DNA of 64,000 nt. Origin: Hansfordia pulvinata (lineage: Eukaryota > Ascomycota > Sordariomycetes > Xylariales). The stretch is taken from assembly GCA_006538405.1 (NCBI GenBank), contig BJKQ01000006.1:1759001-1823000 (forward strand), in the 5' to 3' direction. This document shows, one piece after another, positions 1 through 12,700 of this stretch. The notes under the pieces were generated by a model. The model was not told the DNA's origin, did no database searches, and saw only the letters and a program-made list of their open reading frames with translations. Numbering within the stretch: position 1 is the stretch's first letter; every line of letters starts with the position of its first letter. Position numbers and translations under genes: made by a program.

Positions 1-732
1 CGCTCCGCGCTTGTGACAAAGCGTCCTCCTAGTGTAGCTGCTTGGCCTATGACCTCCAGGCTGCGAGGCAAAAGCCTCACCTGGTGGATGGACGCGGGGT
101 TCAGGACTGCCTACCGACCTGGGAAACAAGCCAAGTGCCACACGAGCAAAGCGCGGGTGTGCTCCCGCTGCGCACTCGCTCCGTGGTGTATCAGACGGAG
201 TCTCCGGGGGTGGCGCCCTTGCCAATCCCAACCATCCACAAGCTACTCCCACGCCCGGTTGCCCCCAGCTTACATCATGGAAGGAAGAGAAGAACATACC
301 GTACCCGCAGCCAGTCAGGCCGCATAGTCCGTCTCGAAGAGGTAGTTGATCATGGTCTACGCTGGAGTTGATCGCCGGCAGATGGTTTGAAATGTCCCCA
401 AGCAGGGTATCAAAATAGAAACGCGGCCTTCCAAGCATGACTTTGGTCTGTGAGGGCTTCCAGAAGGGGCAACTGGCAGGAGATGATGGATAGGGCATCC
501 TCGTGCTGAGCCCATCACCTGGCGATGCTTGATGCCGTTTATGAAATTGCGATCAGAGTCTCGGTGTCGCCGTTGGGGCTGGCGGGGACTCTGCGTTTAG
601 GACTTTCTCCCCCCCCCCCCCCCCAGATTCCACCCGCGCCACTGTGGATTTGCTGGTTTTGTGTGTGTTGGCCACGGTAAAGCTAGGCAATAAACTCGGC
701 GACATAGACATCCGCTGAGCGAGATGATCAGA
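1..732. other. Non-coding, left edge
   Basis: No ORF here resembles a protein I know. The stretch holds a run of 16 C at 609-624 and the promoter-proximal region of the secreted-protein gene that follows. The short ORFs near 13-371 lack start context and coding character. Confidence 0.5.
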
Positions 733-740
733 TATATAAG
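733..740 (+). promoter_or_regulatory. TATA box of the small secreted protein gene
   Basis: TATATAAG lies about 175 nt upstream of the ATG at 915. It is followed by a CT-rich leader (about 860-905), a common arrangement for strongly expressed fungal genes. The transcription start is inferred, not seen. Confidence 0.55.
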
Positions 741-914
741 TCGAGAGAGATCCGGTCTGAGTTGAGGGAAAAGGTCCGGAAGCATCAGCAACATCATCCT
801 CTCTTCTCTCTACTCAAACAGCTTTGCCAACCAAGTACACACACACACATAACACACTTCTTCTCTCTTTCTCTCTCCCAACTCTCCTCTCAACTTCCAC
901 CACCTCTACCCACC

Positions 915-1256
915 ATGAAGGGCCAGTACACCGTCCCCGCGCTGCAGCTCGCTGCCGTCGCCTTCCTGGCCCCCGGCGCCATGGCCAGCCAGAAGTACTG
1001 CGTCGACGTCTCCAGCAACAAGGTCGCCCCCGAGTCCGAGTGCGCCGGCGGCGCCGCCGACTTCAAGCAGCAGAGCGGCCCCGACGGCAAGGTCGTCGGC
1101 GACGTCCTCCAGGTCTCCGCCCGCTCCGCCGCCGACTCGGGCGACTTCGTCTCCGGCGGCTTCGGCAAGCGGCAGGACTGCGACTGCAGCGCCGACCCCA
1201 GCTGCTCCGACGACTGCGACACCAGCGGCGGCGGCGGCGGCACTGTCGGCTCGTAA
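915..1256 (+). CDS. Small secreted cysteine-rich protein with Kex2-like site
   Basis: Intronless, 113 residues. The start was chosen because the context CACCATGA is good and because it begins a clear signal peptide: K2, then a hydrophobic stretch at about residues 8-24 ending near AMAS. The mature part has six cysteines (29, 43, 89, 91, 97, 101), the last four as C-X1-C-X5-C-X3-C. A dibasic KR at 85-86 directly precedes that cluster, so a Kex2-type protease could release a short acidic, Cys- and Gly-rich tail of about 27 residues. Codons are strongly C/G-ending, which argues for a real, well-expressed gene. I do not recognise the family. Secretion is well supported; an effector or peptide-precursor role is inference only. 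A TATA box sits upstream at 733, and no neighbour lies within 4.5 kb downstream. Confidence 0.72.
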   Translation: MKGQYTVPALQLAAVAFLAPGAMASQKYCVDVSSNKVAPESECAGGAADFKQQSGPDGKVVGDVLQVSARSAADSGDFVSGGFGKRQDCDCSADPSCSDDCDTSGGGGGTVGS

Positions 1257-4200
1257 AGGGGGGAAAGAGTTTTGGCACCTTCTCACCCGTGAGGCGCGAA
1301 GATGGGAGGAGCTCACTCGACTCGTTTCCCGCTGATGGGATCTACATCTGTGGGATTTTGGGATTTTGGTTTGTTTTGTCTGTTTTGTCCGAGGGGGTCC
1401 GGAAGGGAGCTCTCGTCCGTTCCCCGAGGCCCTCAAAAAATGATCATGTACTATTACACATCTCTGGCTCGAGCCATGATGCAAGCACGCAGAATCTCTG
1501 CCGCGGTCAACTAGTATAACAGCAACGTCTGATTTTTCGACACCCGAACTCCAGTTTCATCATCGATCTCGTAACTCCCCTGGTGACTCCACAACCGTAC
1601 GAGTAATAAGTGTATGCATAATGCAATCATTAACTAGCCCCTCTCTTTGGTTCGTCCTGGTTGGTTCCGGGCACTCGGTGGCTGGCTCGTGGGTGCGTGA
1701 CAGCGGCCTTCGTAGGGCTGGGGGTGCTTGGCACATCAGTTGCCGGCCTGCCTGCCTGCCTCGTGCATCATGGCGCTATACGAGTAGCACCGCATGCGCG
1801 GTGATGGGAGGAAGCCCAACAGCTCGAGCAGGGGAGCAGCTCAGTAGTACGGCAGGGAGTCGAGTCGCGGGACGGACGGGTGCGGCTGGACAGCGGCGCA
1901 ATCCTTCAGCCCTGTGCCGGTCAGGATCCATCGTCGCCTCAGAAGCTTGTTAATGTATAGGTATGCTCTCATCGGATCGGCGAGTCGCCTAACGCCGCTC
2001 AGGATTGTTTGTCATACCCCGGCTCCCACCCGCGCGACTCCGGAGGCAACGGGACTCGAATCTGTGGGGGCTGCGATCCCAGCACCACACTGGTACGGGC
2101 CCCCTCTCCCATCCGATGCCATGGCCACTTAGTCCCGCGGTTTGGACTTTATTCTGTGTCTTGCCCCTGTGACTTGCGTTGAGAAATAGTGCGTTGCCAC
2201 TGGACTCGTACTATGACAGATTCGCGCAACCCCCCGGATTGAAGGGTGCCTGTTACTCGGAAGTCGAGCTATTCAGGGCAACAAGCGCGCGCAAAGGAAC
2301 CAGAAACACGCCCCATCAGAGTCAACCGGTCCCTTGGGACACTCTGACGAAGCCACCCTTCACCTGCAGCAGACATCCAGTGAATCTCGGAGGATTCCAG
2401 ATGGGACAACGAGACGAACCGCCTATTTCGGGACTCCCTCATCTTCCTTCCAACCTACTATACCACACCTAGGCACCTACCGACGTACGATTCGAGCGCG
2501 TGGTGTTGTCAGCCTGTGCAGCTTGATGGACCTCCCTATGTATCTAATAATCATGCTGGACAATACTCAGAGCCAGAGCGTGCCGCAAGTACGAATACGC
2601 ACCGCACCCGTAAGTGCGGGCGACCGAGCCAGGCCCTTCACCAGCTGGATTTTGGGACCTCCTTCGGATACAAGCATCCCCACAAGTTACAACCGCGGGT
2701 GCTTACGAGTGAAACCACGGAGCGAGACTGCCACCAAGGTCAAGCCACTGTTTCTATCATGATCCCATGTTCCAGTCGTGAACTTGACTTGACGATTCAG
2801 TAGCCTTCATTCGAGTCGCAGGTACATGTATTGCCTCCATCTTTCCAATGTCGTTGTCCCCAATCGGCACCTCAGCTGAAATCTCCTTCGTTCCTCGTGT
2901 GGCAAGAAGTCGTACCACATGTAGTGACAGCCACTGACTTCACCATTGATCTTCCTGATGGAGGCCGCGCAGGCGAATTCAGTAGCCCGAGGCCATCGGT
3001 GCACCTACTGAGACAGCCCTCAAGTCCTTCAACGGACGATACATTCACCATTTAAAGAAGCGACAGAGCAAGCCCACAAGGTTGTACCGTAAACAGTGAA
3101 TCTAACGTGATCGCGAGTAAGGCACAGTGTGATTAGATCCAACGTAACACTCAGCATGCAGCGCACTTGCAGTATCCCGGGAAGGCGCCAGCCAGCCACC
3201 CGCCTGTGCACAAAGACACTCGTACCTGTACTCGTGCCTTACCCGTGCCTGCGTGTGCCAGGGACGCACCGCCTCGTACCTCTACGAGTACGTGCAACTA
3301 CTCGCAACGCGGAGTCATCAACTTAGGCCAAGTTCCGTCACTCGCAGACAATACCTCTCGCAGACCTCATTGTGCTCACCACCAACGGATACCGGGCACC
3401 AGACTTCCCCCGCCTTCAGCACCACGGCCGCCCGTTCATCACCAATCCTCTCTCAAGCAAGTTCATTGCCGCCGCCACCCAGCCCCACATGCCGGCAAAC
3501 AATTTGCTCCGGTCGGCAGCACGCGCCGACCAGATCACGGCGGCTCGCACGCAGAGGGTCAAGCCGGCGGCCGGCGGTTCCCGGACCACTACGGCGATCA
3601 CGACTGCCTTGCACCAGCGACAGCCTCTTTGCTCACAGCGGCGGCCACAAGCATAAGACGTCGGGTGCTCAGATTGGACTGCGCCAGTCCCAAAAGTACG
3701 CCGCGGCTGTCTCGTCAGGACTCGCCCTGCCCTCACTCCTGCACCCACGCACCCCTACCGCACGCCAGGGCAAGCCATACGAGAGTCCCCACAAGCAAGT
3801 ATAAGCGCCCGCACACGGTGATGGGTGTGTGCTCGCCACGGCACGCATGCCATCCTGCGTGTCCCCCTCAACCATCAACCGTAGCTCCCAGACGTGAGCT
3901 GGCGCGCAGCGATTGGTGCCAGCAGCCCGGCCAGGTTGACGCCAAGTGGGCCGCAAATGTGGTCGAGTGCCAGCCCGTCGTCTCCGTTCGCCGTCGCCCC
4001 GGAGTGACGGACAGGCCACCCTCTTCCGGCCCGCCATGAGGTTGGCAGTGTGGCGCGCTCGCCTGCTCCGATAAGTCGGTACTTGTCGAATCGTCGGTCC
4101 CCGTGTTGACCGTGCCTCGCCACCATTGATATTTCCGTTCGCGTCGCCAAAAAGCATCGGGGTGGCCCCCCCCGCGGCCGATTGCTACGAGGTGCATACA

Positions 4201-5839
4201 AATACGAAGCCGTCTTACCGCGCCCTTTCGTCCCCGGGCGGGTGAGTCAAGTGCGTGCATACCACCCACCGAGCGGACAAGGATCCGATCTGGATCAGCA
4301 CGGCGGATCCCATTGTTCAGCTTCCAAGGCATCGTCACCAGATCGTGCATTCGTAACGGCGCGGGCGGCCCACAGGCCGTCTTTATTGGGCTTCTCCCCA
4401 CGACTGGGAACCCGCACACCCGTACCGACCCGGCTTCCTCGTACCCCCTTGCGCCCCTACGGCCGGGACCCCCAGCTTGCCCTTCGGCCTTTGGCGTCGC
4501 GCCGGGAGCGGCCGGCGGATCGGTTGGTTAGACTGGGGGGTTGTGCTGGGCGATCGGCGTTGCATCACTGCCCCATGACAGGGCTCACGCGGCGGGTGGC
4601 TGGTTCACCGCTTCACCTTCACCCACCACGGGCTGCGAGTACTCGCTCAAGTACGAGTACCTGACCCTGCACTGCGCCGTGGTCATGGCGGGCTCGCCGC
4701 GACGTCCCACCTTGATCTTGAATCAACCCCCTCGACCACTACGAGACGTACGGGCACAGGCCAGCCGAGGATCTTACCGCCTGCGTTGCGTCATCTGCAA
4801 GTTGGCATGCCACGGTTGCGGTCAGCGAAACGATCGCGCGGAATCAGAACAACCAAGGCTGTAGCATGTCCCGTTTCTCCAACTTCCAGCTGCTCCTGCA
4901 ATGTCTCTCTCGATCGGTGTCTCTGTCACGGAGGAATGCGCTGTCTCTTTGCATCGAGGGCAACAGCCTGGATTACTGGGCACATTCCCCGCTCCTTGTG
5001 CCCAAGCCCAGCTCGGCGCCATTTTCACGCAAACACAATCTTAGCCACAATTCGCAGCTTCGAGCAACCGCATGCCTCGAGTCTGGCCAACCAACACTCC
5101 GACGCACCGTCCGACGCAATAAGAAGATCCCAGTCGGCTGCTGGGTCTCTCACCCTCTGCTCCCCCTGGATCCGGTCAGAGCTACTCAGCCCCGGAAGCG
5201 CTGCTTACTCGGCTTAACACGCCAGCCTCACCACAAAGCAGAGATCCTAAACTCTCTGCCTACTAATATAACAATAAGCGCTTACGAGTATCTCTATCGT
5301 TGGCGCTGACGTTGTGCGCTAACGGAGCCGCCCACAATCCCTGCCAGCGGAGGCCTTCGCAGCACACCACACCACCCCAACCCCGCCACTGCCGAGCACC
5401 ATATCTGGGCCGCCACGGCCTTTTGAGTTCTGACGGGACCTGCTTGTGGGCTTGCCCTACGCAGCAAAGCAACCTGGCCGAGGAGACGGCCTTCTTTCAG
5501 GGCTTGCAACTTGAACATGTAATTGGCACCGGATGAACACCATTTCGAATCGCAAAAAACTCACAGGCCCCATTGCAGAGGCAGCTACTACGCCGACACG
5601 CCTTTCAACATTCAGGCTAGCACTCGACCCATTTCCGCCACGATCAGCAGCACTCCTGCGCAGAGGTTACCTGAAGCCTCTGGCCAGTCGATCCACAGGC
5701 ACCAGGACCGCCGAGCCGGTCGATAACAACCTTGCAGACAGCATGTTAGCAGCGCCTCGCCCTCGGTGTTCTCTGCAACCTCTTACCAGGCGGCGCAAGA
5801 GAGAGCAGGCCCCAGTCCGCGCTCTCCTTGCCGCCCACA
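1257..5839. other. Long non-coding stretch rich in TACGAGTA-type motifs
   Basis: No credible gene in 4.6 kb. The overlapping ORFs at 3167-4419 on both strands are Pro/Arg/Ala-rich composition artefacts with no domain. The octamer TACGAGTA occurs at 1598, 1779, 3283, 4652 and 5283. The last few hundred bases before 5840 should hold the GPCR promoter and leader. Confidence 0.45.
4635..4660. repeat. Palindrome GCGAGTACTCGC next to GTACGAGTAC
   Basis: A perfect 12-nt palindrome at 4635-4646 is followed five bases later by GTACGAGTAC (4651-4660). The core CGAGTACTCG also occurs at 30109-30118 and 50873-50882. It belongs to the dispersed ACTCGTA motif family of this window. Function is unknown. 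Confidence 0.6.
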
Positions 5840-7866
5840 ATGTATGACGACTCCTTGGCGGGCTTGGTCCCACGCAGCGTCGATGCGCAGGACCGAGCCC
5901 GGCACGAAGTCATTTCACTCATGTCCGTTTCGTTGGCGCTTGCCTCAGTCAGTGTGCTGGCCGCACTGACGGCTTTCTACTGGTTTGTTCGCATGAGGCG
6001 GACGTTCCGCCACGAGTAAGAAAGCTCCATCTGCAAAAGAGCGTGTCATGCTGATGCTAACCATGGAGCAGTCTCATCATGCTACTTATCCAAAGCGACA
6101 TGTTCAAGGCGTTTTGGCTGGTCCTCTGCCCCATCATATACTTCATCAAAGGCCCGATTGATTCGAAAAGCGCCTTTTGTCAGGTGTCGGGCTTCTTTCT
6201 CTCGGTCAGCATCGAGGCTTCGGACATGGCGGTCTTGATGATAGCGCTGCACACGGCGCTGTTCATGCTATGGCCGCAGAGATCCGGCGGAGAGACGGGC
6301 CTGTACCCTTACCGGCGGATCGCCTACAGCCTGTGGGCGATCATCCCCATAGTCCTGGCTGCCATCGTGCCGATTTCTGGCGGATCCTTTCTCGACAACG
6401 GACCCAACTGCTACCTGCCAATCAGCCCTGCCTGGTATCGAAGTGCCTTGAGCTGGATCCCTCGCTACATTGTCTTTGGCGTCATCACACTGACCTACGC
6501 CGGGGTGTACCTGCGCGTTGGGTTCCAGATCCGGCGGTTCGGAAAAGTCCAGAGGCGCGCGAGCACGCAGAGCGGGCACTCGTACGGCTGGCGCAAGATT
6601 TCCCTGCCTCACCTGGACCCCCGCAGCCCAAGCACCGTGCCGGCAACACCCCCGGTGGCAGAATACGGCGGGCGGGCTAGTTTTCTGCGAGGAAGTGATC
6701 AGCGGGGCCGGCATCCATCGCTAGCGTCGACCATCAGCATGATGAAGCCTGAAGAACGACACGCACGGGCTACCCCAGTGCAATCATCGCGGAGACGGTC
6801 AAGCATTTCCTGGAACCTGAGCAGCTTCCGACCAGAAGGGGCCACCCCACCAGCTTTGGCGGATCGCGACGAGGCGGAGGCGGCGAGTCCGCACTCGGAG
6901 GCCTTTCCGTGCCAAGTTCCACCTCTGCAACACCCTTCGCCTACGCACCGAGCCACACCATCTGGGTCTCCCGAGCGCCTCCCAGGGCGCAACAGCTCAT
7001 GGGCGCGGAACGAATCGCCGTGGCAACTGACCCCTCCGACCAGCCGGCAGGGCTTGGGCACCCCGATGGCCACCATGATGTCCACGCTGCGGCAGGGGAC
7101 GACAGAGGAAGAGGGGACAGCTGCGCCAAGCAGCGAGCTGCGACTGCCGCCAGAGGCCACCGAGGAGTCGATGAGGCGCTCGCGCGAGCGGATGCAGCGG
7201 CAATTGCGCCTCTTGTTTGTTTACCCGGCCGTCTACGTGCTGACGTGGATTGCGCCATTCGTATCCCACGTGCTCAGCTACGACGACGGGTCGCAGATCT
7301 CGGCAGCGAGGGGGGATGGCAGCGCGCTGGGGCAGAAGCAAGAGGAGCCGTTCGCGCTGCAGGTGGTCAGCATCGCAAGCCTCTGCATCGGGGCGGCGGT
7401 GGACTGCGGGTTCTTCATGGGCTGGGAGCGACCTTGGCGGTATCTGCGGGGCGGGTTCTGGGAGGAGCTGGCGATGCGGCTGAGGATTGCGCCGGACCGA
7501 CACCGGGACGGGTCCGGGAGCGGCAGCGGGGGGCGCCGGGTATCGCTGATGACGATTGTGCGCGGGCGCAGTGGCAGCGGTCGGGACCCGGGCAAGACAC
7601 GGGAGGAGCTCATCAACGACGCGCGCATGGCCCAGCAGCGGCGTGACCAGGAGGCGGCCGAGCTTCTCAGGGGAGGTAGCGTTGGCGGTGGCGGAGGCGC
7701 GGTTGGGGATGGTGGCCGTGTCGGCGCCGGCGGCGTGGGCGGCGGCATCGCAGGTAGCCGGTCGGCCGCAAGAGCGCCACGGCAGTGGTGGGACATAATG
7801 GAAGACGAGACGCCGACTGGAGGCCAGGAGCCGGGCGGGTCGGCGGAAAAGCATGCTAGACCGTGA
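5840..7866 (+). CDS. Git3/cAMP-receptor-like G protein-coupled receptor
   Basis: Two exons: 5840-6015 and 6072-7866. The 56-nt intron has a GTAAGA donor, a CTAAC branch and a GCAG acceptor. Product 656 residues. The junction restores FRHDLIMLLIQSDMFK, the conserved TM1-TM2 region of the fungal Git3/Gpr1-like and cAMP-receptor-like family. Seven membrane segments can be read: TM1 (about 28-52), TM2 (LLIQSDMFKAFWLVLCP), TM3 (after FCQVSGFF, about 97-125), TM4 (SLWAIIPIVLAAIVPI), TM5 (IVFGVITLTYAGVYL), TM6 (LLFVYPAVYVLTWIAPF) and TM7 (VVSIASLCIGAAVDCGFF). Between TM5 and TM6 lies a very long Ser/Pro/Arg-rich cytoplasmic loop of about 230 residues. The tail of about 150 residues is Gly/Arg-rich. 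Such receptors signal nutrient state through a G-alpha/cAMP pathway at the plasma membrane. The ligand cannot be told from sequence. Confidence 0.85.
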
Positions 7867-8675
7867 CGCAAGTCGCCAACCTGTATTATTGTCATGTATA
7901 TCATCATGATCATCGTCAATTGGCTGGACATTCTGTGCAGCCATTTACAACAGCCACAGCCATAGTGCCTCAACTGCCGGTGCGCAGACCCCTCCTCATG
8001 GACTGGATTGATGAATGGACCAATCGACGGCACGACAGATCGATCCAAGGACACGAAGAACTTTTCAAAGCCTTGCTCCCAGCACACTGGAACCGAATCC
8101 TTTCATCATTGCTTCGCCCGCCCCAGGTTCGCGGCTCGTTTGCTTACATCCGGCAACAGGCACCAGCCGAACCTGGGCCCGCCCGCCACAATTCTCCGAG
8201 TGGCGATTTGGTTTGTGGAGTTGTGCTACCTACCTACCGTCATGATCTTTCTGTGGCCAGGTTTACGTTCACACGTACACAGGTTCGTCAGGATCTATGG
8301 ACCAGGCAGGTACGGGGCTAACAGTCATGTTGAACGTGGGGCTTCCAACCGCCACCCACGTGCCAAATACATCGACAGCGCGGGGTACCCTTTGCCGCGA
8401 GGGATGGGATCGCGGGGCCGGCACGAACCAGCAATCCATCCAGCAGCGTGGGCAGTGTCCCGAGTACGAGTAACTACATGTAGCCTGGCATCCGTTATGT
8501 CGGGTAGGCGATAACCTAGCCCGGCATTCGTCGGACTCTGACCGGCGCCACTTTCGGAGAATCGGAGCCGCGGCGGCCACCCCATCCGCCCTGCCCCTCC
8601 CCCTGGCCTAAAACAACGTCAGTTCGCGCCAGCCTGTCGGCGCCGACCTCCGATATGCGGACAGCACCACCACCC

Positions 8676-8697
8676 CACACACACACACACACACACC
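8676..8697. repeat. (CA)n microsatellite
   Basis: About eleven consecutive CA dinucleotides, upstream of the glutamine amidotransferase gene. Confidence 0.85.
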
Positions 8698-8714
8698 CAC
8701 CCCGCGCTCGGCAT

Positions 8715-8770
8715 CAGCAGCAGCAGCAGCAGCACAGGAGCAGGCATCAGGCAGCAGGCAGCAGGCAGCA
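8715..8770. repeat. (CAG)n and GGCAGCA repeats
   Basis: Six CAG triplets at 8715-8732, followed after a short gap by GGCAGCA heptamers up to about 8770. Probably in the promoter or 5' leader of the gene at 8976. Confidence 0.8.
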
Positions 8771-8975
8771 GCGATAGCCCCCATCAGTCGGCTCACGCTC
8801 TCGCCAAGTCAGAAGGCCACCGTCATTGCCAGCGCAGCGCTGCTCACCACGACTCGCCATTACCACCGTTACCACCACCACCACTAACTACCACCATCCA
8901 GTCATCACTACCACCACTACCGCCACCACAACCATCTCCACGACGTCCACCGCCACCACCTCCGCTACCGCCACC

Positions 8976-9794
8976 ATGTCCCCATCCTCCTCCTCCTCCT
9001 CCCCGCCTCCGCCACCGAGGCCCGTCCGCCTCGCCGTCCTCGAGGCCGACGTCCTGGCCCCGGGCCTGCAGCCCACGTGGAAGTCGTACGGCTTCGTCTT
9101 CACCCACCTGTTCGAGCGGGCCTGCGCCGCCCTCGACCCCCCGCGGCCGCTGCCGGAGCTGCTCGACATCTCGGCCTACAACGTGCTCGAGCGGCCCGGC
9201 TCGTACCCGGACCCGGAGCAGCTCGACGCGGTGCTCATCTCGGGCTCCAAGTTCAACGCCTTCGACCCGGACGACTGGCTGCAGCGCCTCGTCGCCTACA
9301 CCCGCCGGCTGCTCGAGGGGGGCCGCGTCCGCGTCGTCGGCGTCTGCTTCGGCCACCAGGTCATCGCCCGCGCCCTGGGGGCCACCGTCGCCCGGAGCCC
9401 CCGCGGCTGGGAGATCAGCGTCGTCGAGCACGAGCTGCTGGACGAGGGGCGCCGCGTCCTGGGGCTCGACCGCCTGCGCATCAACCAGATGCACCGCGAC
9501 TCGGTCCTCGAGTACCCCACCGGGGCGATTCCCCTGGCCCGCACCGCCGCCTGCGAGACCCAGGCCATGCTCCTTCCCGGAAGGGCCCTGTCCGTCCAGG
9601 GCCACCCCGAGTTCACCGAGGCCATGGTCCGCGTCCTGCTCGAGTCGCGCAAGTACGGGGGAATCATCACCGAGGACGTCTACGAGGACGGCATGCGCCG
9701 CGTCGCCGACGAGCAGGACGGCGTCGCCGTCGCGCAGGCCTTTGTCCGCTTCATGCAGGAGGGCATCGCCGCCGCCGCCGCCGCCGCCCCGTGA
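8976..9794 (+). CDS. Class I glutamine amidotransferase-like protein
   Basis: Single exon, 272 residues. This is the first ATG in frame, in the context GCCACCATGT; codons further upstream are a TTG-opened Thr/His repeat. The GATase1 fold is indicated by the nucleophile elbow GVCFGHQ with Cys124, and by QGHPEF with His210 and Glu212, completing the Cys-His-Glu triad. The oxyanion-side motif LISGSKFNAFD lies near residues 87-97. The length fits stand-alone fungal GATases related to yeast YLR126C, which are separate from the synthetase-fused enzymes. The family hydrolyses glutamine or gamma-glutamyl substrates; the real substrate here is unknown. A poly-Ser/Pro N-terminus (residues 3-14) and a poly-Ala C-terminus flank the domain. 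GC at third positions is extreme. No partner synthetase lies nearby. Confidence 0.85.
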   Translation: MSPSSSSSSPPPPPRPVRLAVLEADVLAPGLQPTWKSYGFVFTHLFERACAALDPPRPLPELLDISAYNVLERPGSYPDPEQLDAVLISGSKFNAFDPDDWLQRLVAYTRRLLEGGRVRVVGVCFGHQVIARALGATVARSPRGWEISVVEHELLDEGRRVLGLDRLRINQMHRDSVLEYPTGAIPLARTAACETQAMLLPGRALSVQGHPEFTEAMVRVLLESRKYGGIITEDVYEDGMRRVADEQDGVAVAQAFVRFMQEGIAAAAAAAP

Positions 9795-12700
9795 GGCACG
9801 CGAACAAAAGGGGAGGAACAGAGAGGGAGGGAGGGAGGAAGGGAGAAAGAAAGAAAGAAGAATGCGCAAATGTCACTTTCATTAGACGAGCCGAACACGA
9901 GGCGATGAGGGGGGCAATTTTACATACATAATAATAGAGATACACTGGGCACGCTGGCTGGCTGGACCCGATTCCATTTACTCTTGCGTCTCCGGCGATC
10001 GAGGGTGACCGCGGCTCTTCTTCTTCGTCTGCTTGGCCCACGGGCAGAGGTCCTGCACTTGGTGTCATGATGTGCCCCTTTCTGTTCTGAGGAGGGGAGG
10101 CCGAGTTACAATCAGGTCTAGAGAGAGAAGGCTGGTGTTTGTGTCGACTCTCTCTCACTCTCACTCTCACTGTTCTCGACGCATCGGCGACATCATGATG
10201 ACTACGTAACTATCCGGAAAATGCAATGCTTACCCTCTCGCAGATGCTGGACTACAGCGGGCAGAGACAAGGGAATCCCCAAGGTTACTGTGCGCGCCAC
10301 ATCCTGCCCTTGTGTTCCAACTCTTGTGTTCCAACTCTGGGGTGTTGGAGCGACAACCCGAATCGACGGTGCGAGTCAAAGTCACGAATCGGGTTGAGAA
10401 TAATCGATCTGCCAGGAACCCACTTGACTATCCCGCCAAGCCTTTGCGACGATGTAAACTCCAGACTCTTTCTTTTTTCTTTCGTGCCACCGCCCCGCGA
10501 AAACCCCTCTCGGCGCGGTCGTTCCGCGATGCTGCGCGACCTATGGCCGCCTGCAATCGGGAGCTGCTGGTCAGGCCCGCCGGCGCAGCTCGGCAGTCGC
10601 CTTAGCGGACCGGGCGCCCGCTTCCAACCTGCAAGTCATCTTCGCTCTTTTTCGTGACGGGGGTCCACCAGAGACCCTTATCTACCTAGCTGGGAGGATC
10701 ATGAATAGTTACCCCCAAGTCATAGGCGTCTCTGCCTGTCGGCCGCGGCCTGATTCACCAGTCGTCCGAGTCGATTGCGCACCGACGACGGCGTACATGT
10801 TGGTCCGCAAGGCTCGACGTGTCCGGGTGTGCTGACTCTGAGGAGTGTACAAGCATTTCCTCCGGATCCCAGGCGCCACTATTCCGATCCTTCCGCGTTG
10901 AAAGGCAAAGCAGTGTGTTTACTGGTTCGGGAAGCCTACGCGCTGGACAGAGACGGCCCTGTCGTATGCCGGCGCCCAAATCGCCGGTGGGGGAGAAACC
11001 GCCCATTCCCAGCCGACCGACCTCGGCCGACTTCCCGCGCCAACGGGGGAGGAGCCTACCTAGGTAAGTTGATTAATCATGACGCCGCGATCTCCCAAGG
11101 GGCTCTCACGCGCATTCGCAACGAATCGGCCACCTGGCTGGCTTCGAGCACTGGCGAGTTGGGAGATGGCGAACAATCCTCTTCGGCCGACGTCCCGCCT
11201 CGTCCCTTGTACCCGTCACAAAGTCATCAGCCTATCGAGCCCTGGCATCAGCAGACCGACCCCCGCCATTCTTCGTGAGAGTGTCGTTTCGAAAGAGCGG
11301 CGGGTGGGCGAGGCTGGTGAAGAGTAAGAAGGTTGTCAGTCGGTTTTCGGGATATATACACCCAACGAGCATACAGCTCCGGCGGATACGGTGTCTCTTG
11401 CATAATCCCCCCCCCCCCCCCTCTCTCTCTGTATAACTCCACCTCGTCGCGAACTGGGAGCTTGGTTTGTCGGGATCGGGCGTGCCGCACATAGCCGTGT
11501 CACTGCCAAATTGCAGAGAGCGCGTGCCTCTCTCCAGAGCGGAACGCTCTCCCTATTCCAGGCAACGGAGAGCCAGGAGATAGAGGGTGATGGTGCGGGG
11601 GGAGGGAGGGGGGTGGACGAGATATTCGAGAAAAGAGCGAAAAATCAATCTCACTCGCCCTCCCGGACCTCTACGACCTGACCAGTTCCCAAAGCGGCGC
11701 CAGGATGCTCCTCGCCTTTCGCCCCGTCCTCGCTCTTCCTATTTTTTCCGCACGTACGCAAGTAGGGTAGTGGCGACTGTGCAGATCCATCACCTCAATA
11801 CCCGACGGCCGGGTCGCTTACCTCTTAGCAGGCCCCTTCCCTCTCTCGTCGCGGCTCGTCGCCCCGATTTCTACGCCGGCGGCGCCAAGAAAGCCGGGGC
11901 AGAGGGCGGGGAGAGTCGAAAAGGCCACTACAAGGCGAGGGCCCGAAGAGCTGACCGACAATGCTCTGGTCTCGCGCAGGGCTGACGGGTGCTGTGAGGT
12001 TGGCTCGCGCAGACGAGAAATCGTGACCTGTAATGCTGTAGCTAGGTATGCAACCGTGGCTCCGAGGGAGCAGGAAGGACGGCAGAAAAGGGCAGAGGCA
12101 CCGAGGTCGAGATGACTACTACCGCCCGACCATGCCGTGCTGTGCATGAGTTCGCTTCGCACTCGTTGTGCGATCCGTCCACACCGCCCTTCCTCAGTTG
12201 CGGAGACGAGTCGCGTACTAGGCAAGCTCTTGGTAGACCGAGTCTTGTGAGAATCATCATGCTGCCGTCTGCCCGGACCTGGGAAACAGCTCAGCTGGAT
12301 GCGAATCCGGTTCAAGCACCCCTAGAGGCGTGGAACTTTGTAGTTGTCGGTGTTCTTGTCGGGGCACTCGTTTCCTGTTTGTGAGTCCTAGAGATCATGA
12401 TTTTGGGAAGAGATTCCAAGGACTGTGGTGCCGCAAGAGCCATGAATGACTACTGTCGATCCCCACAGGTGGGTGAGCGAGGTCGTTAACTGACGGCCAA
12501 CTGCTGTATCTTTGACGTTGCTGAAAGAGGAGCCCAGGCACACCGCGGGCAGACTTTCTCTGGCGCTGCTCCTCCTCTCATTCCCGCTCCGTCTTGCGAC
12601 TATGAAACTCTTGTGCCTCTGGATTGGAATGTTCATGGGCCGCCGCAAAGAACCAGGTTCATGGCCCCTCGCTGAATCGGCAAAGGCTTCAAGCTTTACA

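Larger units (their letters stand above)
7867..8975. other. Intergenic; simple repeats in the leader of the next gene
   Basis: No gene. It contains one TACGAGTA octamer (8465), an ACCTACCTACC stretch (8228-8238), a CA repeat, CAG repeats, and an ACC-rich leader immediately before the ATG at 8976. Confidence 0.5.

Noticed and set aside
2000..2110. tRNA-like segment on the minus strand (ATTCGAGTC T-loop and a possible anticodon hairpin)
   Set aside because: The T-stem lacks the required G53-C61 pair and no acceptor or D arm can be formed, so it is not a tRNA gene.
3167..4419. Overlapping long ORFs on both strands (up to 290 codons)
   Set aside because: Arg/Pro/His/Ala-rich composition, no domain, no start or splice context. 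Typical chance ORFs in GC-rich DNA.
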